Source: Cryptomeria japonica (Eukaryota; Streptophyta; Pinopsida; Cupressales; Cupressaceae). From it: 64,000 bases of DNA. The stretch is taken from assembly GCF_030272615.1 (NCBI RefSeq), contig NC_081406.1:138843361-138907360 (forward strand), given 5' to 3'. The notes below the pieces were generated by a model that was not told the origin of the DNA, made no database searches, and was given only the letters and a program-made list of their open reading frames with translations. The translations under genes and the position numbers were made by a program. Every line of letters starts with the position of its first letter. Positions within the stretch are counted from its first letter, which is position 1. Below, piece by piece: positions 58,036 to 64,000 of the stretch.

Positions 58036-60364
58036 AGATGGAGCCTAATTTGGATGGCTTCTTTAATGAGGGTCATGCTAATTCTTCCCATCCTAATCAT
58101 GTGCCTATTCACCCCATTTATGGATCCCATGATGAAGAAGAAGCTTTAACTAGGTTTCTTTAGATCAACTTTCTACATTGTACAATCAATTTGATAACTT
58201 TCAACATAGATATCCCAAAAGTACCTTAATAGTGAAGCTCTTCCATTAATTGAAGGCCTTAAGCATATGCTTCAAAGTGATAAGAATGGAATTGATATAT
58301 TGTGTGGCATTGCACATATTGTTGATTCTAATGTCATGCCTACCAAGAGTTGTGCCGAAACCCTAGGTTATTCACAATCTTCAACACAAGTCAATTCCTC
58401 TATTCCTTTGACTAATCCTATGACTAGTATTCCTACTTTCACATCCAACATCATGGCTACTTCAACTCAAAATGTCATCCCTACAACAATTGATCATGGG
58501 GGAAATCCCTCTTCTTCATTTAATCCTCCATCTTTACCTATGTCTTCCATGAGTGTTCCTATTATTCCTCAACCAATCAGTGTGACACAAGGGGGTAATT
58601 CCTTCAACAATTTTATTCCTCCTTTAAGTGTCCCTTTTCCTACCCAATCATCACCAATGCCTACTTATCATAACATCCCACTACTTTATTCTCAATCCAT
58701 GCCTTCTTTCAATAACATCACACGACCTTCTCAGTCACCTATGTCTAACATCAATTCTTCTATCGAAATGACAATTAATAATCTTGCTCAAACCATGTCT
58801 TCCTTACAACAACAAATTGCTTACATGAGTCAATCCAAGTTTAGTGTGCCCACCTTTGATGTTGCGAGCCCACTTTATCTTGATATTGTTAAGGTCGTGC
58901 CACCTAATCATGTGGAGATCCATCAATTGCAACTCTATAATGGAAAAGGTGATCCTCTTACGCATGTCAAAACATTTCAAACCTTGTGTACTAATTTTTC
59001 TTATGATCAATGATTGCTTGCAAAACTATTTACAAGAGCACTAAGAGATAAGGCTTTACAATGGTATTTCTCTCTGCCTTCTTATTCTATCACTTCCTTT
59101 CAACAACTAGAAAATGCTTTCATTCAACAATTTCAAAATAAAATTGGTCCTAAAATCACTTTAATTGATTTAATGCATTGTAAACAAGGTGTTAAAGAAA
59201 AAGTGACTGATTTCATTGGTAGATATAGGCATTTGTGTGCTCAAATTTCTTTTCATGTACTTGATAATGATATTCAAATAATTTTCATTTCTAATTTGCA
59301 AAAAGGTATCAAGGAAAAGCTTCTTTTGTCTGAGTTTACTTCCTTTCCGCAGTTGTGCGCAACACTCCACAATTATCAATTGGCTGTGAGTTAAATGGAG
59401 CAGTCCCTTCCTATGACTCCGAGTGATAAGGGGGAGAGTTTTCAACAACCGTTTGTGAAGTTCAAACCAACAAAAAGCTTCATCAAGTTCAATGATCCAA
59501 TCAACAACAACCATGTGAATCCTACAATAGGTGTGCCTTCTATTTCAAAAAAAATTCAAAGAGAAAGACAATTTACTCCTTTGAATGAATCTTTACATAG
59601 TATTATGTCTCAGTTGTTGCATAGAAATGTTATTAAAATTCCTCCTATAAAAAAAATTGATCCTTCCAAACTTGCATCTCCTTATTTTGGTACCAATTCC
59701 TTTTGCCAATTTCATCATCAACGGGATCATGATACTAAGAAATGTTTTGCATTGAAAAATAAGGTTCAAAACTTGATTGATAATAATACTATATATATGG
59801 AAGATGTGAATGATAAAGGAAATAAATCAGTAGCTCCTCCTAATAAAAATCTTAATATTTTCACTGATCCCTTGCCATCTCATACCTCTAACATTATTGA
59901 GATTGTGCCTAATTCTCCCACTTCTAAAGAATTCACCTCTATGGCTCCAAACTTGGTTAATATGGTAGAAACACAAGATATGCCTAAGGATCCTTGTATT
60001 ACTTTTGACCCTAGTGAGAGCATTAGAGCACCTGATGGCCCTTTATACATAGTTGCAAAGCTTAAGGATATCCCTTGCTGTGGTGCCTTGATTGATCCCT
60101 CTTGCATGGTTAATGTCATAGTTGAAGAGTATCTTTTCACTTTACGATTGTATAAGCCACTATATGATGCTTCTAATGTGGTTGAGAAGTTATTCGATGG
60201 CTTCTCTTGTCCTACCATTGGTTCTATCACCCTTCATGTTTAAGTTCATGCTAAATCCATGGATGTTGACTTTGTTATCATACCTTCTTCTGAGCAATTA
60301 TGTGTGAAGTTGGGCTATCCTTGGCTATCTTTCATGAAGGCTATTGCTGTTGGTATTATGGATG
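58036..60364 (+). pseudogene. Element E Gag and protease-like domain
   Basis: The start near 58039 (MEPNLDGFFNEG) is followed by small indels, then a long Ser/Pro/Asn-rich frame at 58267-59013. The capsid-like region reads VEIHQLQLYNGKGDPL, ALRDKALQWYFSLP and FQQLENAFIQQF. A knuckle-like CQFHHQRDHDTKKC lies at about 59704. A protease-like stretch ALIDPSCMVNVI lies at about 60088, with D-P-S at the D-[ST]-G position. Three in-frame stops (59011, 59392, 60241) fit CGA or CAA changed to TGA or TAA. It is cut by a solo LTR at 60365 and resumes at 61407 (SSPIHKCLKFPHKGEII). Confidence 0.8.
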
Positions 60365-61406
60365 TGTTGCATTGGTTTTGTCATTGATGTCAACACTTAT
60401 CCTTCTGGAGATCTTTGGTTATGTTCACCAACATGTTCAGTGACTTATGCACAGTCACCACTATCTGGTTCACCGACAAGTTATATTGCTCACCGGCACT
60501 AAGGATGATCTGCTATCATCTGGAGATTACTTGGTTATGTCGAAGACATTGTTTGGACACTTGGTTTTGGTGATTTTGTTATTGGTCTAATCGAGTTTGC
60601 ATATTTGTTTTTACCGGCAAATAGGTCTAGGTTATGGACTGGCAAGCGTTATCTATTCCAGATCAGCACGACATGTTATGAAGATGTTTTGTTGATTGGT
60701 TATTATTGTAAATGCATTGAGCTGACATGATGCATCGCATATTGATTCATTTGTAATTGAATTAATTGTAATATTCTTAGTAAGCCGACCTACATATTTG
60801 GTCTTAGGTTTTGGTATATATGTAAGATCTCCTTTGTGAGATTATGGAAGAAGGTGTGAAAGGGACTGTAATAAGGTATATGCGAATATAAGTAGAGATA
60901 TACATGCAAACATCATTTGAATATTCAAGGAAGGTATGAAGAAGAAAATCAAAGCTTAACCGGTACTGAATCCAACATATGAAGATGCTATTTTGAGCAG
61001 TACATTATCACTGGATTTAACCATCCAATTGTAGTTAGTGTGACTCCCATTTTGTGATTGAGCAATGAGCTCTAGGCAGTTGGCCTTTCTACATGTGTAG
61101 ACCCCATTTGTACACATGTACTATCTGTAGTAGTATCATCTTATTATGGGTAAGGTTTCCCACTATGGTTTTTCCCCTTACAGGGTTTCTACGTACAAAT
61201 CTTTGTGTTATGTGTTGTGGATGTTATTTGTCTTTCTGTTTCATGCATTAAATTTTATCGGTACTGTTATTAATTGTTAAGCTATCTATTGGCATTAAGT
61301 TTGGTTTACTGATATTATGCACTAAGTTTGGTTAAGTTATATTTGGATTGAAATTAATAGACAACTGATTCACCCCCCCCTTCTCAGTTGCCTTCGGGTC
61401 CTAACA
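60365..61406 (+). mobile_element. Solo LTR, Copia-family relative, inside element E
   Basis: 1,042 bases from TGTTGCATTGGTTTTGTCAT to TCGGGTCCTAACA, clearly related to the Copia LTRs at 44840 and 50458. It has the same terminal stem (61359-61393) around a C-run. No clean TSD: GGATG on the left versus ATTTC on the right. Confidence 0.8.
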
Positions 61407-62461
61407 ATTTCTTCTCCAATCCACAAGTGTCTTAAATTTCCTCACAAAGGAGAAATCATAACCATGAACCATAACTTATTTTGTCCATCCGAAAGAAGCC
61501 TCGGTGTTCCTATTGATCTCTTTTGGCCTAAACAATTTCAATCTCTTCCATTAAGGAGCGATTCTCTTTTTCAATTTTATAAAAAATGGAAGAACGATAT
61601 GATTTTATCCTTAAGTCAACCTAGATCTCCAATACTTGACATTCCTATTATTCTTCAAGATAAGGTTCTTCCCCTCATTGATAGAACTAAACTCCCTCCT
61701 AAGGAATATTTTCCACCTACCCGTATGGATGTGACTTTACCTTCTCTTAAGGAGAACAACAATATTCCTCCTAAGGTTAGACCTATACCTCATCCTCATG
61801 ATGGACCTGGTCTCCTTCCTACACCTAATATTCATCCTTTCTATGGTGTAGTTCCACCTCCTTCCTCTTATCGAGAGAAGAGGTCTGCTTCTCCTCTTGT
61901 TCAACCAAAAAAACCTCAACCTCAACCTTCCACTATCAAGGAGAGAAACATTCCTACATTTTCAAATGTTCCTCCTACTTCTCAGCCTTCCACTAAGACT
62001 CGATGGAATCGTTGTCGAGAGAATGTTGACAAAGATGTTGTGTTCAAGCTCTTGAAGCTATCCCTTAAAATAATCAATCTCCTCAGACTCCGACAATTGA
62101 CATGATTCCCTTTTCTCCTAAGAAAGATGTTTAACCAACATCTCCAAATCATAAGTTGCATAAAACATGTGATGGTTTTACTCCTATTCATGTTCTTGCT
62201 CCTCTTTCTCTAAACATTGATGAATAAATGGGTGAAAATGTTATTCATAATGGAAATACAACTCCTAATTCTTCTGACAATGAGTATGAGTATGTTGATA
62301 TGGACAAACATTTATTGGATGAGTTTTCACAAACCCTAATCCTAGCTCGTAGAATCGAACAAAGTGACTTACAACATGAGCATAGCCCTTGTTTGGATCT
62401 TGTGATAGCTCCATCTACCGTGCTCGATGCGGCTCCTTTGGCATGTTGCTCACCTTCTTGA
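61407..62461 (+). pseudogene. Element E downstream ORF: Pro-rich region
   Basis: Continues E's frame after the solo LTR. From 61464 a 213-codon frame reads FCPSERSLGVPIDLFWPK, then a Pro-rich region (LPPKEYFPPTR, PIPHPHDGPGLLP, GVVPPPSSYREK, QPKKPQPQPSTIKER). A short acidic frame (62228-62461) follows with stops between. It matches no pol domain. It may be the Gag-Pol linker of an element whose pol was lost. Confidence 0.6.
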
Positions 62462-62521
62462 AATAGTGATTAACAAGATTGAGAGACGGATGTCATGCTA
62501 GACTAGAAATATTAGCACTGT

Positions 62522-62552
<31 letters not shown>

Positions 62553-63269
62553 CTTTCTTTCTCTTTTTTAACCATTCTTCTATGTGTACCCCTGTTCTTC
62601 TATTGTTTCCTTAATGTCTACCTAGGGATGATGCAAAGCAATGAGATCTTTTCTTGGTCTCTTTCATGTTGACTCAAAAGACATCCTCTCTTCCCTTTCT
62701 TCTAAGGTAGTGTCCTCATTTGGGGAATGAAGATTATTATATACATATACATACATGATATACATGAGTTATCATACAACATACTGACCCGGAAAGATAC
62801 ACTACCTCATGTTTCGTATTCATTATCCTTGGGTTTATACCTCGACTGGGGTCTATATCCTTGCAATAACATGCTCCCTTTCTTCTCTCTCTCTTGGGTG
62901 TATCCTACCTTAAAGCAACCTCTCTCGATAAGGCACGTGTGATCACTTTAACATGGGGGCATACACTCTACTCATACTTTCCTTCTTATGATACTTAGAA
63001 TTACTTAGTGAACTTTTTTTTTCTTTGTAATCTTTTGTATCCTTTCTTTCATGACTCATAGTGAAGGGAAATTTGCTACTTGTAGTCATGGTTCTCCCCT
63101 TCTCGATCTTCCCTTTTACTTTGTCAATCAAATTTGTAAGATCCTAAGTCCACTGGGAGCTTGGCGTATCTTGCCTCCTTGACATGGTGAAAGTCTTTCA
63201 ATCTTGTTTCCTTGAACTTTACCGATAGTAATGGCATATTCTTATACTCTCACTAAAGTGGGGGCTAAA
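62462..63269. other. Element E 3' noncoding region with (CT)n
   Basis: A (CT)n microsatellite at about 62523-62553, then noncoding, CT-rich and AT-rich sequence up to the PPT at 63255-63269. No pol remnants seen. Confidence 0.7.
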
Positions 63270-64000
63270 TGTAGTGTCATAAAATTGTGACCCTAGCAAT
63301 TTTCAACTACATTAGGGTCCTCATGCATGCAAGTTCAAATCCTCTAGCTTGATCAGAGACCAAAGATTTCTCATCTTGCAGAAACAACTTCTTCCTTGGC
63401 CTCTGTATCACCCCATTTGCACTCTGCCCTGGAGAAAGGGGCAGGATAGAGGAGTGGCACCCCTATCCCTGCCCTATTTTGGGGCAAGACCCTTCCTAGG
63501 GTTGCATTGTTGGTTGTGCCTCGAGCGGGAAACTCCCCCAATGTCATCCCATGATGAAATTCAAAATCCACCAAACATGTATTTTAGGGGCATTTGTCCT
63601 CTCATTTGCATAAGTGGAGTTCAATAAGTTGAAGAGGTTGAAGTTGGATGTGTTCAAGTTGCACAAGCGATCAAGCATTCTTTTCCAGCATTGAGCATTC
63701 TCAAGTCTCCCTTCAAGGCTAGGTGTTGTATTCAAGTCAAGGATTCAACCATTGAAGAGAAGATTAATGTCAACATTCAATTCCACACAAGAATTTCTAT
63801 CAACATTGCCACTACAACCTCCCTTGAGGTGATTTATAATTCAGTATTTCATTTACATCTACTTGCAAGTACTTTATTTCATTACTTGGTTAATTCCAAA
63901 ATTGGGGTTTCACCTAAAGGCAAACCCCCAATCCCAACCCATTTTCCTCTCTTTTCTATGTGTAGGTTGTAGGTGCACAACTATACTTTCAGATTTGGGT
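63270..64000 (+). repeat. Element E 3' LTR (partial, runs off the window)
   Basis: TGTAGTGTCATAAAATTG at 63270, aligned with 55631 onward to the window end. Confidence 0.9.

Larger units (their letters stand above)
55631..64000 (+). mobile_element. Element E: Gag-only (non-autonomous) gypsy-like LTR element
   Basis: 5' LTR 55631-56825 and 3' LTR from 63270, running off the window. Between them are a long AT-rich leader, Gag with a zinc knuckle and a protease-like domain, a solo LTR insertion, and a Pro-rich ORF. There is no RT, RNase H or integrase before the PPT (AAAGTGGGGGCTAAA, 63255-63269). It is inserted in element D. Confidence 0.85.

Noticed and set aside
60360-61411. TSD for the solo LTR in element E
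   Set aside because: GGATG and ATTTC do not match. The duplication is decayed, or one end was trimmed.
62523-62553. (CT)n tract as a regulatory element
   Set aside because: A simple microsatellite in the 3' region of element E; nothing points to a function.
1-64000. CRISPR array or bacterial operon features
   Set aside because: No regularly spaced repeat-spacer structure. Introns, LTR elements and LINEs show that the DNA is from a plant.

Overview
The window looks like gene-poor intergenic DNA from a very large plant genome. A conifer or other gymnosperm fits best, judging from the dense nested LTR elements, plant-type Tat gypsy and Copia families, plant mobile domain and LINE remnants. This is inference; no species marker was seen. 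One ordinary host gene is visible at the left end, on the minus strand at 1314-5177. It is a two-exon gene for a rhomboid-like membrane protein related to Arabidopsis RBL14, with three RanBP2-type zinc fingers and no visible catalytic residues. Its intron carries a tRNA-like (SINE) sequence and a foldback repeat, and its promoter side carries a 178-bp tandem duplication that doubles a TATA box.

From 6.4 to 20 kb lies old, decayed material. It holds a LINE with ORF1, endonuclease and RT (6.7-9.76 kb), a remnant LTR element (9.76 to about 12.7 kb), anonymous DNA, a 19-20 bp minisatellite, a plant-mobile-domain pseudogene (15.4-16.3 kb), microsatellites, and a minus-strand Tat-type gypsy polyprotein (element F, 16.9-19.9 kb).

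From 19,917 to the end is a stack of nested insertions whose order can be read from target-site duplications (TSDs) and reading frames. Gypsy element D (+) interrupts F. D is itself interrupted by C (21135-24410, TSD TAGTA), A (27175-53154, TSD CTAAT/CTGAT), a solo LTR (54349-55378, TSD CTTCC) and E (55631 to beyond the window). A is interrupted by a full-length Copia (44840-51492, TSD ATATC) and by a 12.7-kb hAT-like insertion (30384-43061, TSD CTTTCACA). The hAT contains a hAT transposase pseudogene, palindromic GCGA/TCGC-rich blocks and a large unrecognised ORF called B here. E contains another solo LTR.

The most interesting signal is a pair of large proteins without pol domains. A and C are non-autonomous elements whose LTRs, primer-binding site, leader and polypurine modules resemble those of the resident Copia, but whose pol is replaced by an ORF of about 1,090 codons. 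ORF B, inside the hAT, is about 1,150 codons in nearly one frame and seems distantly related to the A ORF. I do not recognise either as a known family. In-frame stops in B, E gag and most of Copia pol are the kind expected from C-to-T decay, so these reading frames were probably once intact.
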